Source: Caballeronia arvi (GTDB taxonomy: Bacteria > Pseudomonadota > Gammaproteobacteria > Burkholderiales > Burkholderiaceae). Taken from it: a DNA stretch of 64,000 nt. The DNA lies in NCBI RefSeq assembly GCF_001544695.2, contig NZ_FCOM02000008.1, positions 62,001 to 126,000 on the forward strand, given 5' to 3'. The notes beneath the pieces are model-generated. The model ran no database searches, was not told where the DNA came from, and saw only the letters and a program-made list of their open reading frames with translations. Each line of letters begins with the position of its first letter. The first letter of the stretch is position 1. Made by a program: the position numbers and the translations under genes. Shown in pieces: positions 54,591 to 61,871 of the stretch.

Positions 54591-54995
54591 TCATTGGCGG
54601 CCTGGAATCGCGCCGGGGGCGATGCTGCCGTCGGCGCGCCCGGCGAAGTAGCGGTAGATCGCGTCGATGCGGCTCTCGATCAGCGGGTTGCCGCGGTATG
54701 CGGGCATGCTCATCGGCGGATTGCCGTCGAGGACCGCGGCGATGAAACGCTCGCGGCTCTGTGTGCGCGCAAAGCCGACGATCGACGGCGCGGCGAGGCC
54801 TTCGTGATCCTTGCCGTGGCAGCGCGCGCAGTCCGCAGCGCGCACCGCGCGCCAGGCGTCGGCTTCGGGCGTTTGCGCTGGCGCTTGCTCTTGTGCTTGA
54901 GCTTGCGCGATGAGCGAGATGCCGAACACGCACGCGGCCGTCGTGAGCAGCGTGATCAATGCTTGTGATCGGAAAGACGGCCGACGAACTTCCAT
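54591..54995 (-). CDS. Periplasmic cytochrome c
   Basis: This is a 134-residue protein with a signal peptide (ALITLLTTAACVFGISLIAQAQA), an E/Q/A/P-rich linker, one CARCH heme motif and a possible axial Met in NPPMSMPAYRG. It may serve the neighbouring catalase-family protein or an unlinked dehydrogenase. The start is uncertain: 54995 was chosen, but 55013 is also in frame and neither has a clear SD. It overlaps the upstream secreted-protein gene by about 40 bases. Confidence 0.82.
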   Translation of the reverse strand: MEVRRPSFRSQALITLLTTAACVFGISLIAQAQAQEQAPAQTPEADAWRAVRAADCARCHGKDHEGLAAPSIVGFARTQSRERFIAAVLDGNPPMSMPAYRGNPLIESRIDAIYRYFAGRADGSIAPGAIPGRQ

Positions 54996-55366
54996 CCCTG
55001 ATCGCGCATCCATACGTAGGTGTAGCCCGTGGGGCCGTCGATGAAAACGGTCATCGGCCGCTCGCTGCCCGACGCCTCTTTTAGCGGCTCCGTCGAAGCG
55101 GGCGTGATGCGCGCTTCCGTCGATTTGAGGCGTGTGTCGCGATCGTCGAGACGCCAGCCGTCGTCATCGGCATAAGTCAGTCGCGATGTTCCGCCCGAAG
55201 GCGTTTGCACGGTGAGCGTGATCGGACCGCTGTCGACATCGACGGCGATCGGGCGTGCGTCGGCGTTGTCCCCGCTGTTTGCGGCGACGCTGGTCTCGCA
55301 GAGCGCGCCGAACGTCAGAACGGCGATCGCAACACCGGCCGCGCGTCTGGTTTGATGGGATCTCAT
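54956..55366 (-). CDS. Small secreted protein of unknown function
   Basis: This is a 136-residue protein with an N-terminal signal (RRAAGVAIAVLTFGALCETSVAA), then a mostly beta, polar mature region (DGWRLDDRDTRLKSTEARI...DGPTGYTYVWMRDQGWKFVG). I do not recognise the family. It is the first gene of the secreted protein-cytochrome c-catalase-like run and overlaps the cytochrome gene, so the three products may act together in the cell envelope. Confidence 0.65.
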   Translation of the reverse strand: MRSHQTRRAAGVAIAVLTFGALCETSVAANSGDNADARPIAVDVDSGPITLTVQTPSGGTSRLTYADDDGWRLDDRDTRLKSTEARITPASTEPLKEASGSERPMTVFIDGPTGYTYVWMRDQGWKFVGRLSDHKH

Positions 55367-55767
55367 TTCGGATACCTCCTTGCTGGCCGCGTGGACGCGG
55401 CTATCCAGATGGGCTCGTACATTAGAAGACGAACGTCGCCCCGACGAATGTGAGGCAAGAGATCCGCGGGCGCTGGCGATATGGTGTCGCTACCGAATCA
55501 GGTGCGTGGCGCGAAACGCGCGTTTTGGCCTGTCGCCGCGGATGAGGATCTGTCGTGTGGAGATACCGCCACGCGTGGCCCGCAAGAGGCCGTGTTGTGA
55601 TGTGCCTTACTATCGGCCGAACGGTCGACGGAAAAAACCACGCATCCGGGGGGAGATCACCCCACCATTGGGGGACTGCGCGAAGAGGGAAGGAGCAGGA
55701 AGGAGCGTGAGACCGGCGCTCGAAGGCGTCCCCGCCGCCTTCGGACCGACGCTTGCCGCAAGTCGCT
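55367..55767. other. Gene-free stretch
   Basis: About 400 bases with ORFs lacking any coding signature. It presumably includes the promoter of the catalase-like operon. Nothing else was recognised. Confidence 0.4.
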
Positions 55768-56010
55768 TCATTGACCGCTATATATATTGCAGCTCAGTCC
55801 CGGCGTGCAAAGCTGGGACGTGCTGGTCCAGGCATCGCGCGCAGCGCCGCTGGCCTTGGTCGTCGACATCGTTCCGCCATAGCTGGAATCGGTCGTGGTG
55901 GAGACTGCGCTTTGCTGCGCGGCGCCGCTCGGTGCCGGCGCCTCCTGCGCTACCGCGCTCATCGCGAATACAGCTGCGGCGGTTGTTGCCAGTACAAGAG
56001 TCGTTCTCAT
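55768..56010 (-). CDS. Small secreted Ser/Thr/Ala-rich protein
   Basis: This is an 80-residue protein with a signal peptide (LVLATTAAAVFAMSAVA-QEA), a low-complexity middle rich in S, T and A, and two cysteines near the end (LCTPGLSC). MRTTLVL was chosen because AGGAGG lies eight bases upstream. Similar short exported proteins are common in Burkholderiales; the function is unknown. Confidence 0.65.
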   Translation of the reverse strand: MRTTLVLATTAAAVFAMSAVAQEAPAPSGAAQQSAVSTTTDSSYGGTMSTTKASGAARDAWTSTSQLCTPGLSCNIYSGQ

Positions 56011-56387
56011 GGCCATCACCTCCTATCGAAGAACCGGGGAAAAAAATGGACCCTGTCGTGCACGGCCTGATCGCCGGTGCGAAAAACGCGCCGTGCAGGC
56101 TTCTCGTTTGATTGATCACGCGCGGCGTGAGCGGGCCGTCGCGAAAGGCGCCTGTAGGCTCCGAACGCGCGTAGCTTGTAGTACTCACTCCCACCGTATA
56201 CCGTGGATCGGAAAAGTAAATTCCCGATCGGCGCGAACCAACGTCTGCGCACGTGCCGGCGTTTTTGCGAACGATCTTGCTTAAGCGGGCTGCGATTTCC
56301 ACGGAGTCCGAAGCTTGCGCTAAAGCGTGTTTCCGAAGCGGACGGCGGTTTTGGTATATTGGATTTCCCGCCCGGGAGTTTCTGGCA
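56011..56387. other. Gene-free stretch
   Basis: 377 bases between divergent small genes. It holds their promoters presumably; no repeat, terminator or gene could be supported. Confidence 0.4.
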
Positions 56388-56855
56388 ATGCGTGTTGGCC
56401 GACCTGTCAAATCTCTACCCCATCCGAACTGCGACTACTGCGGCGCGCCCGCAACCCTGGCGCGCGCCGGCGACGAAGCCTATCCGTATCGCGACGACCA
56501 CGGCCCGCTCTGGATGTGCGCGGACTGTCAGGCGTGGATCGGCATTTTTCCGCGCAGCACGCGCAACGTTCCGTTAGGCCGGCTCGCCGATGCCCGGTTG
56601 CGCGATCTGAAAGTGAAGCTGCACGCGGCACTGGAGCCGCTCGTGCAGGCGAAGGTGCGGCGCGACGGCTGCAATGTTTTCGAGGCGCGTTCCAAGGGGA
56701 TGAAGTGGCTGGCGCAGCAAATCGGCGTCGACGCGGACAAGTGCAGCATCCATACGCTCGACGCCGACCAGTGCGAGCGCGCGATCGCGGTCGTCGAACA
56801 TTTCGCGCAGGAACGCGGTCAGCACCCTTCAGATTCGGCGATCGATGAACGTTAA
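56388..56855 (+). CDS. Zinc-finger-containing protein (DUF3268-like)
   Basis: This is a 155-residue protein with a CDYCG...MCADC four-cysteine zinc ribbon (about residues 15-47), then a helical C-terminal part (KGMKWLAQQIGVDADKCSIHTLDADQCERAI). It resembles the DUF3268 family often found on plasmids and phages. MRVGRPV was chosen as start; upstream in-frame sequence has no support. It overlaps the next gene by 11 bases. The role is unknown, perhaps DNA-related. Confidence 0.7.
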   Translation: MRVGRPVKSLPHPNCDYCGAPATLARAGDEAYPYRDDHGPLWMCADCQAWIGIFPRSTRNVPLGRLADARLRDLKVKLHAALEPLVQAKVRRDGCNVFEARSKGMKWLAQQIGVDADKCSIHTLDADQCERAIAVVEHFAQERGQHPSDSAIDER

Positions 56856-57357
56856 CCTGAAAAGGTCAACCATCGATCCTCGCATGTCACGCACTCTTCC
56901 TTTTCGGCGCTCGCCCCAGGCGACGCGCGCGCGGCTCACCAAAGCGCAACTGCTTCCCATCCCGCGCGCGGTGGCTGACGAGCTCGCGCTCGCAGCGCAC
57001 ATGTCGCTGACGGCGTTGCGCTCCGGCTCGCCGGATATCGCGCCCGCGCAGCACATCACCGAAGCGATGTATCTTGCCAAGTTCCTCGCCGAGGCGGGCC
57101 ACGGCGACTTCTCGCACGACGAACTGCTGCGCGCGGATCAGACGATGGCCGCCGTGTTCGACGCCGGCCGCGCTTCGGGTTCGTGGACGCTGGCCGCTGA
57201 TGACTTCGATCGCTTGGCAGCGATCGTCTCGCTCTACGATCACCAGTTGCGACGCGCTTCGCTCGGCGCACTGTCGGCCGCGAGTGAGCGGCTCGAGCGA
57301 TTCAAGGCAGGCGAGCCTTATCAGCCGCTGCATGCTCGGAAGTCGGCGCCAGTTTGA
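56845..57357 (+). CDS. Hypothetical helical protein
   Basis: This is a 170-residue mainly helical protein (ALRSGSPDIAPAQHITEAMYLAKFLAEAGHGDF; DDFDRLAAIVSLYDHQLRRASLGALSAASERLERF). I do not recognise the family. It overlaps the zinc-finger gene and its stop lies three bases before a sequence almost identical to the replication iterons, so it borders the partition/replication region. A start at residue 14 (56884) is possible. Confidence 0.65.
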   Translation: MNVNLKRSTIDPRMSRTLPFRRSPQATRARLTKAQLLPIPRAVADELALAAHMSLTALRSGSPDIAPAQHITEAMYLAKFLAEAGHGDFSHDELLRADQTMAAVFDAGRASGSWTLAADDFDRLAAIVSLYDHQLRRASLGALSAASERLERFKAGEPYQPLHARKSAPV

Positions 57358-57359
57358 CG

Positions 57360-57374
57360 GAGTCGCTTTTTGTG
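57360..57374. repeat. Isolated iteron-like sequence
   Basis: GAGTCGCTTTTTGTG matches the iteron at 61671-61685 at 14 of 15 positions, and 16 of 17 if two more bases are counted. It lies 4.3 kb from the main array, just after a stop codon. Confidence 0.55.
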
Positions 57375-58158
57375 CGCGGAGCGACCGGTAAGTTGTGGGG
57401 CGGCCGTCGTCGAGCGGACCGCTTACGTTCGACACGAAAACTGTATCGATCGATACGCGTTCCCAGTTGATCGGTCGATTTGGCGGTCGCGCTTGCGAGC
57501 GGTCGCGTACTGAGTGCGATCGCAGCTTGCTGCAAGGGATGTTTCCGTGAAACAAGTTTAGAATTTAACGCTAACCGTTTGATTTATAACGATATTATTC
57601 GTTATCAATCGATATTAGATTGTTTCACGCGCCGGCCTAGGTTCAGAAGGTAGCTCGAAACGGATTCCGATGTCACGCAAGCGTTGGGCAGAACGTACGC
57701 GTTAGACAGCAGATCTTTTGCCATTCCAGGCACGCGCTCCGTGCGAGGGACGGTTCATTATCTTTAGGACTTAGGCCTACATCGCAGACTTGTTGCGGGC
57801 AACGAGGCCGGCGTTCAACCGCGCATTGGCTCGAACATTGAACTTGATCGGATTCCCTCGTCGATCGAGCGGGTTGAACCGCACGCAACTGAGTCCGTTA
57901 GGATCTGTTCTAGCTTTCAAAAAATATCCCGTTTGAGATGGCGCGGGCTCACGAGCAACTCGTGCGAGACGCGCGACATTGCTCTCGGATCTTCACGGCG
58001 TTGTTCCCGCACTTGCGCTTCTCCGCGTGTCGGTTTTGTAGACTGGACGAGGTCTAAGTCCTACGCAAGCCGGCCCTGTCCCGACGTTCGTCAGACCGTT
58101 TCTGGCGGAATGAAGATAATCGATCGGAGTGTGTGAGGCGGCTGACGGTTCTGTCGCC
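57375..58158. other. Gene-free tract with AT-rich palindromes
   Basis: It contains palindrome GTATCGATCGATAC (57443-57456); TGTTTCCGTGAAACA (57540-57554), one base short of the chromosomal-type parS TGTTTCACGTGAAACA; an inverted repeat ATAACGA/TCGTTAT (57586-57605) in an AT-rich patch; and a half site TGTTTCACG (57621-57629). No gene could be supported. It is the left part of a 1.7-kb non-coding tract next to parB. Confidence 0.5.
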
Positions 58159-58172
58159 GTCCGAATTCGGAC
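58159..58172. repeat. parS-like palindrome, copy 1 (14-bp core)
   Basis: GTCCGAATTCGGAC is a perfect 14-bp palindrome forming the core of the 16-bp repeat found four more times downstream. Confidence 0.75.
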
Positions 58173-58460
58173 AGTAGCCAACGGTACAGCTTCGCTCCTG
58201 CGCCAATTCCACAACGCGAAGTCATTCCCTGGCGCTGACTCACGCGACGTCCTAACTTGATGTGCGTACGCCGTGCCGGGAAGCAGCGGGGCAGGCTCAA
58301 TCGAACTCACTCATCTTCGTCCGTTGAACCGCGCTCGCACACTCCGCGTGGATACGCTCCCGAGGAATAATAATCGGAGCACGAACGCCACGGCGAATCG
58401 CGGTGTCGAATCTGCACAGTCATGTTCTCAGCCAGCGAAGTGCTCCTGTCGCAGTCCGAC

Positions 58461-58476
58461 TGTCCGAATTCGGACA
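58461..58476. repeat. parS-like palindrome, copy 2
   Basis: TGTCCGAATTCGGACA is a perfect 16-bp palindrome in the gene-free tract beside parB. Confidence 0.8.
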
Positions 58477-58644
58477 CTCTTCTTTGATCACGACCGACCT
58501 GGCAAAGGTGTTGGCAGAGCAAATACCACAAGATGCATCGCGGAGAGTTAACAATGACGCCGGTCGCTGTCTCTCGTTACAGTGAACATCGACCACCGTC
58601 TTCCCAATGGGAGTGTCGAGGCTTGTTTGTCGCCGCGCGGTCGG

Positions 58645-58660
58645 TGTCCGAATTCGGACA
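58645..58660. repeat. parS-like palindrome, copy 3
   Basis: Perfect 16-bp copy, identical to copy 2. Confidence 0.8.
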
Positions 58661-58699
58661 GCTCGCCGCTTAGCCAGCGACACCCGAAGCTTGTTCTAC

Positions 58700-58715
58700 T
58701 GTCCGAATTCTGACA
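58700..58715. repeat. parS-like palindrome, copy 4 (one mismatch)
   Basis: TGTCCGAATTCTGACA, one change from the consensus. Confidence 0.75.
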
Positions 58716-58887
58716 CTCACGGTTGATAGCTTCCAACCTAAGTCGGGGAACGAGAACATACCAACATATAGTTGCGTCATTGCCGCGGGTTGTTCAAAGT
58801 GCCGGTACTGCAACGTCCAAGCTAGGGAAACGAGCCGTCGAGTGGTGGTCGGGACGCGGCGTTTTGTTCATCGCAACCGACGATTTG

Positions 58888-58903
58888 TGCCCGAGTCCGG
58901 ACA
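58888..58903. repeat. parS-like palindrome, degenerate copy
   Basis: TGCCCGAGTCCGGACA matches 13 of 16 consensus positions; it may be a weak or decayed site. Confidence 0.45.
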
Positions 58904-58946
58904 GTTCATTGCTCCGGCCAGACTACGTCGTGAGTCGAGTACCCTT

Positions 58947-58962
58947 TGTCCGAATTCGGACA
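58947..58962. repeat. parS-like palindrome, copy 5
   Basis: Perfect 16-bp copy, about 80 bases beyond the parB stop. The 1.7-kb tract 57358-59044 holds no gene, only these sites and the structures noted to their left. Confidence 0.8.
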
Positions 58963-59014
58963 CTCTCCTCCGCGACCGCTGCGGGCAAAGCGCCCTATCA
59001 AAAACTCCAGGCAT

Positions 59015-59035
59015 AAAAAAACCCGCCGAAGCGGG
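59015..59035 (-). terminator. Terminator of the parAB operon
   Basis: A CCCGC-TTCG-GCGGG hairpin on the minus strand is followed by seven T, ten bases after the parB stop. Confidence 0.88.
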
Positions 59036-59044
59036 GTTGGGAAA

Positions 59045-60019
59045 TCACTCAGACTGAATAGAGAACATCTTTCCTATGTGTTCTCTGAGTTGATTTTCCT
59101 GCTCTTCCGTCATCACGCCGGCCTTAAACTTGAATGTCAGTCCCTTGACGTCCTTCGTGATACTTCCGGCCTGCACCTTGCCCGCAAAAATCTTGAGTAT
59201 GCTTCGCCCCCCGGCGTCCGTCGCGGACTCACCGCGACTGGCCTGCGCGCTAAGACTTGCCGCCACTTTTGTCTGCACCAAGTCGCCAGAGAGCACGTGT
59301 GGCCACAACTCTTGCAACGCCTTGAGACCCTGCTCACCCGTCTTTTTGAGCGCATTGGCGATATCCTGCGCCGACGACGCCCCCAGCACCGACGGATTCA
59401 AATCCAGATCCCGCTTCACAAAATCCGGCAGCGCGTCGTACGCAAGAAATCGATAGAGATCGCTACGGCTAATTCCCATCGCTTCCGCAAGCCGAGTTCT
59501 GTTGGGAAACTCCGCTTCCGCGCGGCGAATTGCAATTGCGATCTCGTAGTCTGAAAGATCATCTCGCGTGACGTTCTCCATCAACGCCAAGGCCGCCATA
59601 TCCTGATCCGTGCACTCGATCACCACGCCACGGACCGTCGGCTTATTGATAAGCTTGTGAGCACGCCATCGCCGTTCACCCGCGACAAGTTGATATGACT
59701 CGCCAACACGGCGTACCGTCACCGCCTGAAGTAAACCCACTTCGCCGATAGAACGAGCCAGTTCTGCCAGCTTGCTTTCACTAAACTGGCGACGCGGCTG
59801 CCACGGATTCGGCACAATAGCGTCCACAGCAATATCTGTATCGACGCCCCTTGCCTCGAGTTCCTGAATCCGAAGCTGCGCCGCAGCCAACGCACTCGTT
59901 ATGCCCGGCATCGTCTGCGGACCGCGGTTCGATTTCTCCTTCTTGCTCTCCCCTTTGAAATCCGCGGGCTTTGGAAGGTTGGCCGTCTTGGCCATGAGCT
60001 GTTCTCTGATATTACTCAT
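59045..60019 (-). CDS. parB: ParB partition protein
   Basis: This is a 324-residue ParB/Spo0J-family protein. It has the N-terminal CTP-binding region VDAIVPNPWQPRRQFSESKLAELARSIGEVGLLQAVTVRRV (cited in part), GERRWRAHK and ENVTRDDLSDYEIA, a central HTH (TRLAEAMGISRSDLYRFLAYDALPD) and a C-terminal dimerisation part. It binds parS and spreads. SD AAGGAG. It overlaps parA by four bases and lies beside the repeated palindromes that are its likely sites. Confidence 0.94.
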   Translation of the reverse strand: MSNIREQLMAKTANLPKPADFKGESKKEKSNRGPQTMPGITSALAAAQLRIQELEARGVDTDIAVDAIVPNPWQPRRQFSESKLAELARSIGEVGLLQAVTVRRVGESYQLVAGERRWRAHKLINKPTVRGVVIECTDQDMAALALMENVTRDDLSDYEIAIAIRRAEAEFPNRTRLAEAMGISRSDLYRFLAYDALPDFVKRDLDLNPSVLGASSAQDIANALKKTGEQGLKALQELWPHVLSGDLVQTKVAASLSAQASRGESATDAGGRSILKIFAGKVQAGSITKDVKGLTFKFKAGVMTEEQENQLREHIGKMFSIQSE

Positions 60020-61227
60020 GCCGACTCCTTCCAGGATTTGACGAACATATCATCCAGCCATTTGGCATATTGCATCATGGGCTGCCGCACCCGCTGCAGC
60101 GACTTCGCCGTCGAATGCGTGCTGACGACGTCCAGCGCGGTCGAGAAGGAAAGCGCGCCGCCGCTCATCACCGAACTTGCGGGGATCTCGAACGGATCGA
60201 GCCATCGACCATACGCGCTTTGCGCCCACTGACGAACGACCGGCGCCGACGACGTCTTGCCGTAATCCACCTTCGACAACAAAATCGAGATGAAGTCGTA
60301 GACCTTATCCTCTTCATACGGGAGGAAGTCTTCCGCCACATCGGAGAACAGCCGCCAGAACGCCAATGAACTGATGAAGTCGAGATTCTCCGGAATCATC
60401 GGCATCACCAGCGCGTCGGCGGCAAGGAGCGCGTTCAGGTTCATATAGGACAGCGACGGCGACGTATCGATCAATATGTAGTCGTACTGCGATCGCAGCG
60501 GCTCGAGTCCTTCGCGAAGCACGGCCCAGAATCGGTAGCCCTGAATCGTCTTCTGGCGAGCGGGCAAAAGAAACTCTGCGCCATATAGGAATGTGTGACC
60601 TGGGATAATGTCGAGACCATCCCAATACGTCGACTGCACGTTCGCGCCCAAGCCGCCTTCCACGTTCTGATCATAGATATAAGGCAGCACGGTGTCGTCG
60701 CCGGAGATTTCCTTCTCGGCATACAGTCCGCACAACTCCGACGCCGAAGCCTGCGGATCGAGATCGATCAGCAACACCTTGCGGCCGAGAAGCGTGAGTG
60801 CTTGTGCGAGGCAAACGGTCGTCGTGGTCTTGGCCGATCCGCCCTTGAGTTGCGCCGTCGTCAACACCTTGCCGCGAAAAGTGCTGTCGCCGTCGTCAAG
60901 ACGCGTTTGAAAGATATCGGATGCCATCTTCACCCACATCCGAACCTCAGGCAAAGTAAACGTCCGGCTGCGGCCGCTACCGTTGAGCGTGCCCGTCGGC
61001 AAACCACCTTCACCCTTGGTGACGAGATATTGAATCTGCTGCCGCGTCAGGTTGCACATCTCGGCCAGTTCGCCGATCGTGTAGAAGGGCGCGAGCTTTC
61101 GCGGGCGAGGCGCAAGAATCTGTTCCCGAAGGTTGTCAGAAAACGGTTCAAGGTTATCCGCAAATTCCGCGACTTCGCGAAGCGTAACCTTGCGATCTTC
61201 CATCGGTAGGGTGCCTACGTTTGCCAT
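60016..61227 (-). CDS. parA: ParA partition ATPase with N-terminal HTH
   Basis: This 403-residue type Ia-like ParA has an N-terminal DNA-binding MerR/HTH-like part (about residues 45-110, FYTIGELAEMCNLTRQQIQYLVTKGEGGLP), then the deviant Walker A LKGGSAKTTTTV, VLLIDLDPQASAS and YDYILIDTSPSLSYMNLNAL. The N-terminal extension suggests ParA also represses its own promoter. It forms an operon with parB, upstream of the replication origin. Confidence 0.94.
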   Translation of the reverse strand: MANVGTLPMEDRKVTLREVAEFADNLEPFSDNLREQILAPRPRKLAPFYTIGELAEMCNLTRQQIQYLVTKGEGGLPTGTLNGSGRSRTFTLPEVRMWVKMASDIFQTRLDDGDSTFRGKVLTTAQLKGGSAKTTTTVCLAQALTLLGRKVLLIDLDPQASASELCGLYAEKEISGDDTVLPYIYDQNVEGGLGANVQSTYWDGLDIIPGHTFLYGAEFLLPARQKTIQGYRFWAVLREGLEPLRSQYDYILIDTSPSLSYMNLNALLAADALVMPMIPENLDFISSLAFWRLFSDVAEDFLPYEEDKVYDFISILLSKVDYGKTSSAPVVRQWAQSAYGRWLDPFEIPASSVMSGGALSFSTALDVVSTHSTAKSLQRVRQPMMQYAKWLDDMFVKSWKESA

Positions 61228-61362
61228 TCTGCGCTTTCTCCATGTATTGACGCCGAAGCGCAGAATACACGAATACGCGTAAACAAGGTTGCATTGCGCC
61301 GAGATTTAACCGTTCGGACGTATATCGACTGGCATTTCGTTGATTTTCAAGGGGTTTTAGGC

Positions 61363-61396
61363 GCATCGGAAAATGCACTTCTGCATTTTCCGATGC
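61363..61396. repeat. Perfect 15-bp hairpin upstream of parA
   Basis: 61363-61377 pairs exactly with 61382-61396 around a four-base loop. There is no T run on either strand, so it is more likely an operator (for ParA or Rep) or a structural origin element than a terminator. Confidence 0.65.
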
Positions 61397-61443
61397 CGAA
61401 ACCGCGCGTTTTGCACATCGCCATTTGATTCCTCTGATGTCCG

Positions 61444-61474
61444 CACAAAAACCGTCCCGGAGACGGTTTTTGTG
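61444..61474. promoter_or_regulatory. Inverted iteron pair (possible Rep dimer operator)
   Basis: CACAAAAACCGTC (61444-61456) and GACGGTTTTTGTG (61462-61474) are perfect 13-bp inverted copies with a five-base spacer and share the iteron sequence. Rep_3 initiators bind direct iterons as monomers and inverted partial iterons as dimers. This one lies on the parA side of the origin. Confidence 0.6.
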
Positions 61475-61504
61475 TGACCTCTGTTTCTTCGAATTTTCAT
61501 AGCT

Positions 61505-61513
61505 TTATCAACA
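61505..61513 (+). promoter_or_regulatory. DnaA box-like site
   Basis: TTATCAACA differs from TTATCCACA at one base and lies in the AT-rich part of the origin region. Confidence 0.5.
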
Positions 61514-61641
61514 ACTTAGGAAAAGAAAACCGGATTTCCCAAGGTAAACTTCATCCGTGCTCGTTAAGTTATTTTGTAAACCTGAACCCGCAAACCCACA
61601 TACAAGGGCAGCATTTTCCCTTTTAAATCAACGAAAAAACC

Positions 61642-61650
61642 TGTGGATAG
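61642..61650 (-). promoter_or_regulatory. DnaA box-like site (reverse)
   Basis: On the minus strand this reads CTATCCACA, one base from the consensus, directly next to the first direct iteron. Confidence 0.5.
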
Positions 61651-61816
61651 AGACGGTTTCTGTGCCGAGTGAGACGCTTTTTGTGCGTGCTGGGACGCAA
61701 ATTGGGCCGGACGAGACGGAAATTGTGGTGACAGGGTCGGAAATTGTGATGGCGACGCAAGAGCGGGACGGTTTTTGTGCGAATCCAAGCGTGAAAAGGG
61801 CGGGGTGGTTTTTGTG

Positions 61817-61844
61817 TTGACACCCCTTGTTCGCCTGTTAGAGT
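61817..61844 (+). promoter_or_regulatory. rep promoter
   Basis: TTGACA (61817-61822) and TAGAGT (61839-61844) are separated by 16 bases. The last iteron ends at 61816, directly abutting the -35 box, which fits autorepression by the initiator. Confidence 0.65.
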
Positions 61845-61871
61845 GCCGGGGATCGAAGCCGAATCGGAAGC

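Larger units (their letters stand above)
61443..61816. other. Replication origin (oriV) with iterons
   Basis: Seven direct iterons of the form G(A/G)GACGGTTTTTGTG begin at 61650, 61671, 61692, 61713, 61734, 61765 and 61802. The first five are exactly 21 bases apart, two helical turns, so they lie on one DNA face. The middle ones have AAATT in place of TTTTT. An AT-rich segment (61490-61640), two DnaA-like boxes and an inverted iteron pair complete a typical iteron-plasmid origin. Confidence 0.85.

Noticed and set aside
57358..59044. Small ORFs in the tract beside parB
   Set aside because: They change frame, lack SD sites and family signals, and overlap the repeated palindromes; the tract is better read as centromere DNA.
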